From Sporotomaculum syntrophicum (GTDB taxonomy: Bacteria; Bacillota; Desulfotomaculia; Desulfotomaculales; Desulfallaceae), in assembly GCF_009932395.1 (NCBI RefSeq), contig NZ_LSRS01000003.1, forward strand, positions 12,773 to 46,149: 33,377 bases of DNA. The letters run 5' to 3'. Shown here piece after piece: positions 16,022 to 23,403 of the stretch; within the stretch, counting starts at the first letter, position 1, and every line of letters starts with the position of its first letter. The notes beneath the pieces were generated by a model, which did not search any database, was not told the DNA's origin, and was given only the letters and a program-made list of their open reading frames with translations. Both the position numbers and the translations under genes were made by a program.

Positions 16022-17542
16022 CTATTCGTTTAAATATAACTCCACTTTGCTTTGAAGCGTTTTTGCAACCTCATCGGCTGTTTTTTCGCCCGTGAAGAAG
16101 TTTTTTACCTCCGTTATTACCATATTGTCTATTTTTTCATCGTGAACATCATATTTGTTCAACAACTTTGTGAACTTATCCAGCGTTTCCATGTAATTAC
16201 CCAATGCCTGCTGCTGCTCGGGCGTCAATTCTTTCGATACTTCTTGCCCATTGCCTGCAAGTCCACTTGCTGCCGCACGCTTTTGCATCGCCTCACCGGT
16301 TATAAGCATAGATGCTATTTTTCCCTTTGCATTGTTGTTTATTGGGATACTATCTGGAGAACCCAAGCCACTTGACTGCATTTCGTCACTTGCTAAAAAT
16401 TTTACAAACTCCCATGCTGTGCGTTTATTCTTTGAATTTGAATTTATGCCATAGCTTTGAGCGTATGAGAAATGAACCTCATCTTTATCATTTGATACCA
16501 ACCCCGCTATTTCGTCATTTTCCGAACTGCCGCCGCTGCCGGCTAGTCGGATAACGTTGGTTTTTGTGCCTAAATTTCGTGTAAATTGATTAACCAGATT
16601 AAGACTGGAGTTAAACTTGGCATAGTATTTTTCTGCATTGTCCGTTGCGAATTTATCCAAACTCATTTCACGGGACGTCTCCGCCGCTGTCACATTTGCA
16701 GGGTTAATCCAACCGCTGTCTGCATAGCTCTTAACGGTTTCCAGCAATCCCGCAAACTCGCCGCCCGTGAAATCCACCTTTTTATTGATAATGTCTACAA
16801 AATCTGTATAGTCTAGTGAATATGCTTTTTCAAAGAAACTGGTTCCTTTTTGAACAGAGTACGCACTTTGGCCGAAAATTTTGTTCCCCGTGCTTGCAGA
16901 CCCATCCTTTGCGGCATTGATCACATCTTGATAGGTAAGTTTATCCTGAGCCGGGAAGTCAGCCATCAGCGAACTATCATAAGTGAGATAGTTAAAGGTA
17001 TAATCCATTGGGAAAATATACTGTCCGCCTTTGTAGGCAGTGGCATCTAAAATATTTTCCGTGTAATCGGCTTTATTGTAGTCGGGGTCGTTTTGTATGA
17101 AGTTGTTCAAATCTTCGAGTTGACCATTATCGGCATATTTATAATAGGGCAAAACATCCATAGCAAGAATGTCTGCTCCGCCGCCGCTCATAATTTCTGT
17201 GTTTACCCTGCTGACATAATCGTCTTTCGCTTGTTGGTCATTGCCGCCGGCTGTTACAACCACCAAAGTTTTACCGCCATCCTGCTGGGTTTTCACTTCG
17301 GGCATAGCACCTGCGCTCTCTACATTAACCTTTGTACCGGGATATTTTTCTTCAAATAGATTTGCCGCTTTCTCTAAATAGCTTTTGTATATTGTGCTGT
17401 CGTAACAAGAAACTGTTATCTCGCCTGATACATCGCTATCCATAATTTTTTTGTAGTCTGTCACCGTTTTAGTACCACAGCCAGCAAGCGTGGTTAATGC
17501 AATGGTAGCGACCAGCAGACCACTAACAACTGTTTTTTTCAT
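16022..17542 (-). CDS. Extracellular solute-binding lipoprotein (CUT1-type)
   Basis: A 506-residue lipoprotein. The signal peptide MKKTVVSGLLVATIALTTLA ends at lipobox LAGC, then GTKTVTDYKK. The mature part has the family 1 binding-protein fold pattern: GEITVSCYD, an AANLFEEKYPGTKVNVES segment, GGGADILAMDVLPYY, and a C-terminal KNKRTAWEFVKFLASDEMQS. It is longer than most sugar-binding proteins. The ATG at 17542 follows AGGAGG by 7 nt; an upstream in-frame start at 17629 lies in the promoter region and is rejected. It is the first gene of the six-gene operon and is preceded by an operator-promoter shared with the divergent two-component genes. Confidence 0.9.
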   Translation of the reverse strand: MKKTVVSGLLVATIALTTLAGCGTKTVTDYKKIMDSDVSGEITVSCYDSTIYKSYLEKAANLFEEKYPGTKVNVESAGAMPEVKTQQDGGKTLVVVTAGGNDQQAKDDYVSRVNTEIMSGGGADILAMDVLPYYKYADNGQLEDLNNFIQNDPDYNKADYTENILDATAYKGGQYIFPMDYTFNYLTYDSSLMADFPAQDKLTYQDVINAAKDGSASTGNKIFGQSAYSVQKGTSFFEKAYSLDYTDFVDIINKKVDFTGGEFAGLLETVKSYADSGWINPANVTAAETSREMSLDKFATDNAEKYYAKFNSSLNLVNQFTRNLGTKTNVIRLAGSGGSSENDEIAGLVSNDKDEVHFSYAQSYGINSNSKNKRTAWEFVKFLASDEMQSSGLGSPDSIPINNNAKGKIASMLITGEAMQKRAAASGLAGNGQEVSKELTPEQQQALGNYMETLDKFTKLLNKYDVHDEKIDNMVITEVKNFFTGEKTADEVAKTLQSKVELYLNE

Positions 17543-17588
17543 AGTTAAACCTCCTAAGCCTGGATAGTAACAATTTTTTTGTGACCTT

Positions 17589-17620
17589 ATTCTACCAGGC
17601 CAATCTAACTCCAATCTAAC
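17589..17620 (-). promoter_or_regulatory. Operator-promoter of the transporter operon
   Basis: On the minus strand two copies of GTTAGATT (17620-17613 and 17609-17602) repeat with an 11-bp period. Exactly 7 bp after the second copy stands TAGAAT (17594-17589), a -10 box. The repeats occupy the -35 position, as for activators of the OmpR family. Arrangement and sequence match the sites at 17706 and 19902. The start codon lies 46 bp further on. Confidence 0.8.
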
Positions 17621-17705
17621 TTTTGCCAAAAAATTCGATGCTGTCCTGAGATTATGTTATGACACTTGTTTTAAAGCAAATTATTGCTTATATTAATATC
17701 ATAAA

Positions 17706-17736
17706 TTAGATTAAAGTTAGATTCGCATATTATAAT
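17706..17736 (+). promoter_or_regulatory. Operator-promoter of the two-component genes
   Basis: TTAGATT at 17706-17712 and again at 17717-17723 (11-bp period), then 7 bp, then a perfect TATAAT at 17731-17736. This mirrors the operator facing the transporter operon and points to autoregulation by the response regulator encoded immediately downstream. Confidence 0.8.
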
Positions 17737-17755
17737 GTAGTCGGAGGTGATTACT

Positions 17756-18427
17756 GTGAGCATACAAATTCTAGTCGTTGAGGACGACGCACGTTTGCAA
17801 GATATGGTTTGCAAATTTCTCCGCAAAGAGGGCTGGCTTGTCGATGCCTGCATTGATGGCAAGTTGGCGCTTGAGCGTTTTTATGAAAATAAATATGACC
17901 TTATAATACTAGACATTATGTTACCCGGTATAAACGGGCAGGAATTGCTTCGCGAACTGCGAAAAATTCACGACACCCCGGTGCTAATGATGACCGCGCT
18001 GTCGGATGATGACAATCAGCTACGCGCTTTCGAGGGACAAACGGATGATTATGTGACCAAGCCGTTCTCAATGTCGATTCTCGTTAAGCGGACGGAGGCA
18101 CTTCTGCGGCGTAGCGGCGTTCTGAAAAAGGAAATTCAAGCGGGCAAGCTGATTTTGTACCCGGAAACCTACGGCGCGGAATATGACGGCGAGAAAATCT
18201 TACTTACACCAAAAGAGTTTGAAATTCTAGAGCTATTCGTACGAAATGCTGGGAAAATCGTTCCCCACGAAACGTTTCTGACCCGCATTTGGGGATATGA
18301 TTTCGAGGGTAACGAGGGCATTATTCATGCCAGTATAAAAAAACTGCGGGATAAACTTCCGGAGAAGCTAATCCGCACAGTCAAGGGCGTAGGTTATTAC
18401 TTGGAGGCAAATAACAATAAAGAGTAA
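17756..18427 (+). CDS. OmpR-family response regulator
   Basis: A 223-residue protein with a receiver domain (about 1-120: acidic pair in VVEDDARL, phospho-acceptor Asp in LIILDIMLPG, MTAL threonine/serine position, KPF lysine) and a winged-helix DNA-binding domain (about 130-218: LTPKEFEILELFVRN, RIWGYDFEG, HASIKKLRDKL, RTVKGVGYYLE). Members bind direct repeats as dimers; the 11-bp-period TTAGATT repeats nearby are the natural candidates. The GTG at 17756 has GGAGGTG 7 nt upstream; an in-frame GTG at 17747 lies within that ribosome site. It is co-transcribed with the kinase gene that follows. Confidence 0.93.
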   Translation: MSIQILVVEDDARLQDMVCKFLRKEGWLVDACIDGKLALERFYENKYDLIILDIMLPGINGQELLRELRKIHDTPVLMMTALSDDDNQLRAFEGQTDDYVTKPFSMSILVKRTEALLRRSGVLKKEIQAGKLILYPETYGAEYDGEKILLTPKEFEILELFVRNAGKIVPHETFLTRIWGYDFEGNEGIIHASIKKLRDKLPEKLIRTVKGVGYYLEANNNKE

Positions 18428-18455
18428 AAAAAGATTTTTCGGTATATTCGGCAAA

Positions 18456-19868
18456 GTGTTACTTTACACAATGCTGATTTTGCTAATTGTCATCAGCGGT
18501 ATGTTCGCGTTTTTTTCCACCCAGATCAAAGCCGCCGTCACCTTGACCCAACAAAAGCAAGCCGCGGAGGACTTCCTGCCCTTGATGACGCAGTTGAAGG
18601 GGAAAACCAATGAGGAAATCACCGAGTTTGCGCGGAAGTTCCACGCAGAAAACCGCTCGTTTAAGTTTCGTTTTCAGAGTGCAGACGGGGAGATTTTATT
18701 TCAAACGGAGGATTTTGAAATGCCGTCAGGTTTTGAGATACCGCCGGATTTTGACAAAAAATTTTCTGCCTCGGGAAAGCTCATTATCCGAAAAAACGAC
18801 ATAATCGTCAATGGGAATGCCACCGGCCCCACAGGCGGCATTCCGGAGTGTATAGTGTTTCTGTCAGCAGAGAACGGCGTAAAGCTATCCATTATCACGC
18901 CATTTACGGGCAGAACAGTTTACGGTGAAATACTTACTAAAGCGGCGTGGACCTTCGGGCTGATTCTCGTGTTGAGCTTTTTAACCGCTGCCTTATTCGC
19001 CTGGCTCATCGCCAGCCCGGTACGGCGTATCGCGGCGGATGCGCGCAGTATGGCACAGTTACGCGACGTTGCGCCGCCGCTCCCGCGCAGTGACGAAATC
19101 GGTCAGCTTGCTGAAGATGTTTATTCGATGTACGTCGAGCTGAAATCCACTATTCGCAAACTCGAAACTGAGATGGAACACGTTAAGGAGATTGAAGAAA
19201 AGCAACGATATTTCTTTTCTGCCGCTTCCCACGAACTGAAAACACCGATAGCTGCAACAAGCGCAATTTTGGAGGGTTTGCTGGGAGATGTTATTGCTCC
19301 GGAGGAATATCCGGCGTATCTGCGCGAGTGTCTGAAACTGACTAAAGAGCAGACCCGACTTGTGTCGGAGATACTTGAGATAGTAAAGCTCGGCGATATC
19401 AACAAACGGGAGCAAGCGGTAGTAAACCTAAGGGATTGCGTAAACCATGTCCTGCCTCCGCTAATTCCCATTATTGAGGCAAAAGGGCAACAATTGACTG
19501 TTGAAATCGGCAAGGACATCTCTTGTACACTTGATACCGGGCTGTTTGCCAAGACTCTGTCCAATGTAATCCTCAATGCGGCGCAAAACTCGCCCGAAAA
19601 CTCGGAAATCCGGGTTTGGGCAACGGAGCGAGTTGGAAGTGTTCGGCTTTCTGTTTGGAACGGCGACGCACACATTCCGACAGAAGCACTATCCGGGCTC
19701 TATGAGCCGTTTTATCGTGCCGATGCAGCGCGTACGGCAGGTAGCGGACGCAGTGGTTTGGGGCTAACTATTGCTCAAAAGGCACTTCAGCTACAAGGTT
19801 TCCCGTTCGCAATTGAGAACACCGGCGGTGGCGTACTGTTTTGGGTTGATATTAATTCCGCACGGTAA
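18456..19868 (+). CDS. Membrane sensor histidine kinase
   Basis: 470 residues from the GTG at 18456. TM1 is at about 3-22, followed by an extracytoplasmic sensor region (about 25-165), TM2 (about 167-190, LILVLSFLTAALFAWLIA), HAMP (about 190-240), HisKA with the phospho-acceptor in ASHELKTPIAA, and HATPase_c with N box NVILNAAQNS and G box SGRSGLGLTIAQ. It presumably phosphorylates the regulator encoded just upstream. The reading frame continues upstream as SKKRFFGIFGKVLLYT, a natural cytoplasmic lead into TM1 that overlaps the regulator's end, but without a canonical start codon; an ATA start near 18415 behind TTGGAGG is possible. The sensor domain has no recognised fold. Confidence 0.9.
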   Translation: MLLYTMLILLIVISGMFAFFSTQIKAAVTLTQQKQAAEDFLPLMTQLKGKTNEEITEFARKFHAENRSFKFRFQSADGEILFQTEDFEMPSGFEIPPDFDKKFSASGKLIIRKNDIIVNGNATGPTGGIPECIVFLSAENGVKLSIITPFTGRTVYGEILTKAAWTFGLILVLSFLTAALFAWLIASPVRRIAADARSMAQLRDVAPPLPRSDEIGQLAEDVYSMYVELKSTIRKLETEMEHVKEIEEKQRYFFSAASHELKTPIAATSAILEGLLGDVIAPEEYPAYLRECLKLTKEQTRLVSEILEIVKLGDINKREQAVVNLRDCVNHVLPPLIPIIEAKGQQLTVEIGKDISCTLDTGLFAKTLSNVILNAAQNSPENSEIRVWATERVGSVRLSVWNGDAHIPTEALSGLYEPFYRADAARTAGSGRSGLGLTIAQKALQLQGFPFAIENTGGGVLFWVDINSAR

Positions 19869-19901
19869 AGCGAAGCGATCCACAAAATGTTTACATTATA
19901 G

Positions 19902-19932
19902 TTTGATACGCGTTAGATTGCCCTCTTATACT
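19902..19932 (+). promoter_or_regulatory. Third copy of the operator-promoter
   Basis: TTAGATT at 19913-19919, preceded 11 bp earlier by a degenerate TTTGATA (19902-19908, 5 of 7 matches), and followed after exactly 7 bp by TATACT (19927-19932). It has the same architecture as the other two sites and would drive the FtsX-like gene that starts at 19998. Confidence 0.65.
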
Positions 19933-19997
19933 TGGTGTATATTACAAAGTAAGGGGGCCATTTTTATGATTAAACTAAAAAAAGGAGCGAACAGCCT

Positions 19998-20256
19998 ATG
20001 TATATCTTAGAAAACGGGTTCCGCAACGTCCTGCGGAACAAAGGTCGAAACATACTCATCGGCACATGATTTTCCCGTTATCGTCGTGACCGTCATCGCA
20101 CTGATGATTAGTGGCACAGCAAACAGCATTATCGACGACTATAAGGGTCGGTTCAATTCGGAAGTCCGATTGCAGCCCAACGTCGACAAAGTACGCGAGG
20201 AAGCGATGAGCAACAACACTGACGGCTTAGTTCGTATGACAAAACTCACGAGCTAA
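19998..20256 (+). pseudogene. 5' end of a second FtsX/MacB-like permease gene, frameshifted and truncated
   Basis: Behind AAAGGAG, an ATG starts MYILENGFRNVLRNKGRNIL and then hits a TGA. Shifting frame restores PVIVVTVIALMISGTANSII and DDYKGRFNSEVRLQPNVDKV, ending at a TAA at 20254. This is the cytoplasmic lead, first membrane helix and start of the outside domain of a MacB/FtsX-type permease. The rest is replaced by unrelated sequence from about 20245. A 14-residue leader-like reading frame (ATG at 19966) overlaps the start. It is under the third operator-promoter. Confidence 0.75.
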
Positions 20257-20316
20257 ATCTTCTTGGCTAATATTTAAATAACTTCTTAGTTCTTTAATAA
20301 TTTCTGAGCTATTCAT
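20227..20316 (-). pseudogene. N-terminal fragment of an XRE-type HTH protein
   Basis: On the minus strand GGAGG and ATG at 20316 begin MNSSEIIKELRSYLNISQED, then LARE, and run into a stop after 29 codons. The start matches helix-turn-helix regulators or HTH-headed proteins (ELRxYLNxSQEDLA). A TATAAT box is present upstream at about 20350. The second half of the HTH is missing because the sequence joins the truncated FtsX-like gene tail to tail. Confidence 0.6.
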
Positions 20317-20414
20317 TATCAAAAACCTCCACTAGTACATTACATATATTATAACATCCGCAAGCAAAATTTGTAAAATTAAGTAAAAACGTTTGTTTCA
20401 TTCTGTATATAAAA

Positions 20415-20780
20415 AGACCCCTCTCTGAACATCAGGAATCTCGGCGACATCGGCTATAAGCTGATCCATGCAACTCTGGCCAATAATCAACACGATAGTC
20501 GCCGATTAAAACATATCCTTTCGCAGGAAGGTTGCAGGGGAATCAATCTGCATATACAATGAAAATACTGGCGATTCTCATTTCCATCTGTTCGGCAAAG
20601 CTCCGTCTATAACCCCCACTCTCTCATTGGGCAATCATCCTGACAAGAGCAGCTTTGGACTTCAAGGTCAAAACAGGCCGTAAATCCAATGAATATTTAG
20701 TATTTGCACCAAGTGTGCTTAAACGCCGTAAAGCGCAATTCCAATTCAGGCATAGCCGCGTTGCAGTTCGGGTAATATAT
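20415..20780 (-). pseudogene. Decayed alanine/serine racemase (alr/VanT-type C-terminal domain)
   Basis: Read through several frameshifts and stops, the minus strand gives LPELQRGYA, IGIALYGV, LSTLGANTKYSLDLRPVLTL, KSKAALVRMIAQ, FAEQMEMRIASI, YAD, NLPAKGYVLIGDYRV and IIGQSCMDQLIADVAEIPDV. This is the order of conserved motifs of PLP-dependent alanine racemase, including the CMDQ region of the C-terminal domain. The YPEL...YARIGIALYGVLS wording also fits VanT serine racemases. At least two in-frame stops and two indels make it non-functional. Confidence 0.8.
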
Positions 20781-20781
20781 A

Positions 20782-20820
20782 GGACTGCCATATGAAATGT
20801 AATTTTTTCATAGACAGTCC
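20782..20820. repeat. Hairpin
   Basis: GGACTG (20782-20787) and TATGAAA (20791-20797) pair with TTTCATA (20806-20812) and CAGTCC (20815-20820). The stem has a small internal loop. No U-tract follows on either strand, so a terminator role is unsure. The neighbouring 20821-20955 shows no gene. Confidence 0.4.
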
Positions 20821-21021
20821 AAGCATATTTTTACAATTTGTAACTTGAAAAAGATGTGGAAATTAGCCAAACTTCGAAATTGTGCGGCCGTTTTTTATGC
20901 ACCTACGTCTTTCTTCGAATGCCGTGCAGAGCAGGAAGTTCGGGAATGTGAAATCTTACGTGTAAATGGTTTGATCCTGCTAATAACCGGTTAGGCTATT
21001 AATGGCTCTTTCCCGCCAGGA

Positions 21022-21109
21022 GGATAAGGCAACGGTGGAGACCGACCTGAGCGCCTGACGGGGTTCTGCCGGGGATAGCGGGGGTAGCCTTACGGGTTGC
21101 CCCTTATCC
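21022..21109. repeat. GC-rich imperfect inverted repeat inside the IS256 element
   Basis: GGATAAGGCAAC (21022-21033) pairs with GTTGCCCCTTATCC (21096-21109) apart from a 2-nt bulge. The ~60-nt apical part is rich in G. It lies between the transposase stop and the left terminal repeat, in the 3' untranslated part, and is more GC-rich than the rest of the element. Confidence 0.5.
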
Positions 21110-21156
21110 TTTACCTGCTATCCTTGAGGAGAACCAAAGCGATAAACTCATTCTTT

Positions 21157-22374
21157 TTATATGGCTAACTCTAACTGTAACCTATCACCAAAGTATATGG
21201 CAAGCTGTGAGATACAGCTATTCCACTCCCTGACCGGCATGGTCCATTTCTTAGCTGCTTCGACAGTAGCCAGGTAGATGATTTTTTTCAAGGCATCATC
21301 GGTAGGGTATGCAGTTTTAGTCTTGGTCACTTTGCGTAGTTGCCTGTGGTAACCCTCGATGATATTGGTTGTATAAATCATTTTGCGAATTTCGTATGGG
21401 TATTTAAAATAGGCTGTGAGTTCAAGCCAGTTTTTCTCCCAGGAACGAATTATGATGGGATGTTTTTTCTCCCAGTTTTCTTTGAATATTTCAAAGGCTA
21501 ACTCTGCTTCATCAAGGGTTAACGCCTGGTATACTTGCTTAAGATCAGCCATCAACTCTTTTTGTTCTTTGTATGATACATACTTTAATGAATTACGTAT
21601 TTGGTGTATGATACAAAGCTGAATTTCAGTCTTGGGAAAAACCGTGTTAATGGCCTCAGAAAATCCGGAAAGCCCGTCTTTACAGGCGATTAGTATGTCT
21701 TCTACACCTCTGTTTTTGAGTTCATTACACACGCCAAGCCAAAAACTGGCACTTTCGTTTTCGCCGATCCAGATACCAAGTATTTCTTTTTGGCCGGCCA
21801 TATTAATGCCTAACACACTGTAGGCTGCTTTGTTTATTACCCTACTATCTTTACGAACCTTGAAATGAATCGCATCCAGAAAAACAATAGGGTAAACACG
21901 ATCAAGCGTTCGGGACTGCCATTCAGTCACCATAGGTAATATTTTATCTGTTATTTTGCTGACCATAGTAGCTGATACATCAATACCGTAAATGTCACGC
22001 ATATGGTCCTCAATATCACGGGTGGACATACCCTTAGCATACATAGCTATAATCTGGTCTTCAAGCTGATTAGAGGTCTTTTCATATTTGCCGATAATTC
22101 GCGGCTCAAATTCACCGTTTCGATCTCGGGGTATTTCTATATCCGTTTTACCAAACTTGGTTTGGATAGTTTTCTTGTTATAGCCGTTACGACTGTTACC
22201 GGTATTATTGCCATCAACGCTGTGTTTCTTATACCCAAGATGCTCTTCAATCTCAGCTTCGAATATCTGCTGGAGGGTGTCTTTAAACAAGCCTTTAAGC
22301 ATCTCTTGTACATCATCTACAGTACGGCAATCCTTGGCTAGTTCCTTGATAGTTTTGTCTTGTAAGTCTTGCAT
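21157..22374 (-). CDS. IS256-family (mutator-type) transposase
   Basis: A 405-residue DDE transposase. The N-terminal part has DVQEMLKGLFKDTLQQIFEA and EEHLGYKKH, followed by NSRNGYNKKTIQT and EIPRDRNGEFEP, all family hallmarks. The catalytic acidic residues are likely in VFLDAIHFKVR (first D), CKDGLSGFSEAI (second D) and NIIEGYHRQLRKVTK (E). The C-terminus ends LAIYFGDRLQLELAI. It catalyses copy-out/paste-in transposition of the surrounding element. The gene lies between the two inverted repeats and appears full length. Confidence 0.95.
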   Translation of the reverse strand: MQDLQDKTIKELAKDCRTVDDVQEMLKGLFKDTLQQIFEAEIEEHLGYKKHSVDGNNTGNSRNGYNKKTIQTKFGKTDIEIPRDRNGEFEPRIIGKYEKTSNQLEDQIIAMYAKGMSTRDIEDHMRDIYGIDVSATMVSKITDKILPMVTEWQSRTLDRVYPIVFLDAIHFKVRKDSRVINKAAYSVLGINMAGQKEILGIWIGENESASFWLGVCNELKNRGVEDILIACKDGLSGFSEAINTVFPKTEIQLCIIHQIRNSLKYVSYKEQKELMADLKQVYQALTLDEAELAFEIFKENWEKKHPIIIRSWEKNWLELTAYFKYPYEIRKMIYTTNIIEGYHRQLRKVTKTKTAYPTDDALKKIIYLATVEAAKKWTMPVREWNSCISQLAIYFGDRLQLELAI

Positions 22375-22443
22375 AAATGGTCATCTCCCTTATTGGTAGT
22401 ATTAACCATTTACACGTAACTAAATACGTTCTCATTTGCTCAG

Positions 22444-22938
22444 TTACTTGTATTCATTCGGAATAGGAATATTAAACCTCTCGCACAAAAGTCTTACATC
22501 ATGAACATCATTTTCATCATGCTCATATCCCAGGTGAAATAAAACTTGATCTTCGGCACCAATACACTTTACCACTTTATCACCTATTTTCCCAATACCG
22601 CTGAATACACTTGAGGGATATGTTTCTCCCTCAAAAATAAGGTATCCTTTTTCGTTAAACTCAAATATATGAAGATCAATTATCCTGTCTTTAGCGTCTT
22701 TCCAAACCGTGTGAGAAGTAGTTGTATATGCTTCTTCAATTTCAGAAAAGCCTTTTTCTTTTATTATATCTATAAATTTTCTTCTATTGATTTTTTCCAC
22801 AAATAAATCGATATCATTGTGCGCTCTTGTTTCTGTTTCTAATAGCGCATCAACTCCCCAACCGCCGTCGAGCCAAATATCAATCCCGTTATTGTCTGCA
22901 TATGAAATTATCTCAATGGCATCCGCTTTATTTACCAT
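22444..22938 (-). CDS. Nucleotidyltransferase, lincosamide (Lnu)/aminoglycoside type
   Basis: A 164-residue, single-domain nucleotidyltransferase. The active site is WLDGGWGVDALL followed by RAHNDIDLFVE, the G-G-W-x-V-D and D-x-D pattern of small Lnu-type lincosamide adenylyltransferases and related ANT enzymes. Further matches are HTVWKDAKDRIIDLHIFEF and YEHDENDVHDVRLLCERFNI near the C-terminus, which fit Lnu(C/D)-like proteins in size and wording. Such enzymes inactivate an antibiotic by transferring AMP from ATP; the real substrate is unproven. It is the gene nearest to the IS256 element and part of a run of five small minus-strand genes. Confidence 0.75.
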   Translation of the reverse strand: MVNKADAIEIISYADNNGIDIWLDGGWGVDALLETETRAHNDIDLFVEKINRRKFIDIIKEKGFSEIEEAYTTTSHTVWKDAKDRIIDLHIFEFNEKGYLIFEGETYPSSVFSGIGKIGDKVVKCIGAEDQVLFHLGYEHDENDVHDVRLLCERFNIPIPNEYK

Positions 22939-23002
22939 AAAACCCTCCGTTCAAATTTAAATTATTCGCTTCAATAAACAACATTGTCTGGTGTGCCTTA
23001 AT

Positions 23003-23392
23003 TCATTTAGCTTTAACTCCAAATATTGAACCCTCTCTACGATATCCAAGTTTTTCGTAATATAGATCGATATCGCTCATAACATAGACGGGTTGATCCG
23101 GAAAGTCTTGGCATACCCGTTCCATTAGGCTTTTTCCAATTTGCCTTCCCCGATGTGTTTTTCTTACGAGCAAATCATATATATAAACACCAAAACTATC
23201 ATCTTCCCGACAGCGCGCATAACCGCACACAAGCGTTTCATCGCAAGCTATATAAATTATGCTCGATTCAAGTGCTTTAATATACTTATCACGGCCGACT
23301 ACCCCATGGTAATCACTCCACTCATCTCCCTCATCAACAAGTAAGTCAAAAAGTAAGGATTCATCGGCTTTGCTGTATTTTTTAATCTCCAT
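23003..23392 (-). CDS. GNAT-family N-acetyltransferase
   Basis: A 129-residue GNAT protein. Motif A, which binds the acetyl-CoA pyrophosphate, is LLVRKTHRGRQIGKSLMERV (R/Q-x-x-G-x-G/A). Strand 4 before it is SFGVYIYDLLV, and the C-terminal part is VYVMSDIDLYYEKLGYRREG. The substrate is unknown. It is followed 12 bp before (23404) by the stop of the DUF3788 gene upstream, so these two may be co-transcribed. Confidence 0.88.
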   Translation of the reverse strand: MEIKKYSKADESLLFDLLVDEGDEWSDYHGVVGRDKYIKALESSIIYIACDETLVCGYARCREDDSFGVYIYDLLVRKTHRGRQIGKSLMERVCQDFPDQPVYVMSDIDLYYEKLGYRREGSIFGVKAK

Positions 23393-23403
23393 ATATTCAC
23401 CGC

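Larger units (their letters stand above)
20956..22419 (-). mobile_element. IS256-family insertion sequence
   Basis: A perfect 16-bp terminal inverted repeat (TTACGTGTAAATGGTT at 20956-20971, its complement at 22404-22419) flanks one transposase gene. The ends may reach a few bases further out. Flanking bases (GTGAAATC and CTAAATAC) are not a direct repeat, so a target duplication is not visible and one flank may have been rearranged. The copy looks intact. Confidence 0.85.

Noticed and set aside
17543-17629. Longer N-terminus of the binding lipoprotein
   Set aside because: It would put 29 hydrophilic residues before the signal peptide, cross the operator-promoter, and bypass the AGGAGG site at the chosen ATG.
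17700-20800. Possible vanG-type glycopeptide resistance operon
   Set aside because: Only a racemase-like relic and a generic OmpR/HisKA pair are seen; no D-Ala-D-Ser ligase or VanXY gene is present, and the two-component genes are tied by operators to the transporter operon instead.
20948-22427. Target-site duplication of the IS256 element
   Set aside because: The 8-9 bp on either side of the inverted repeats differ (GTGAAATC against CTAAATAC).
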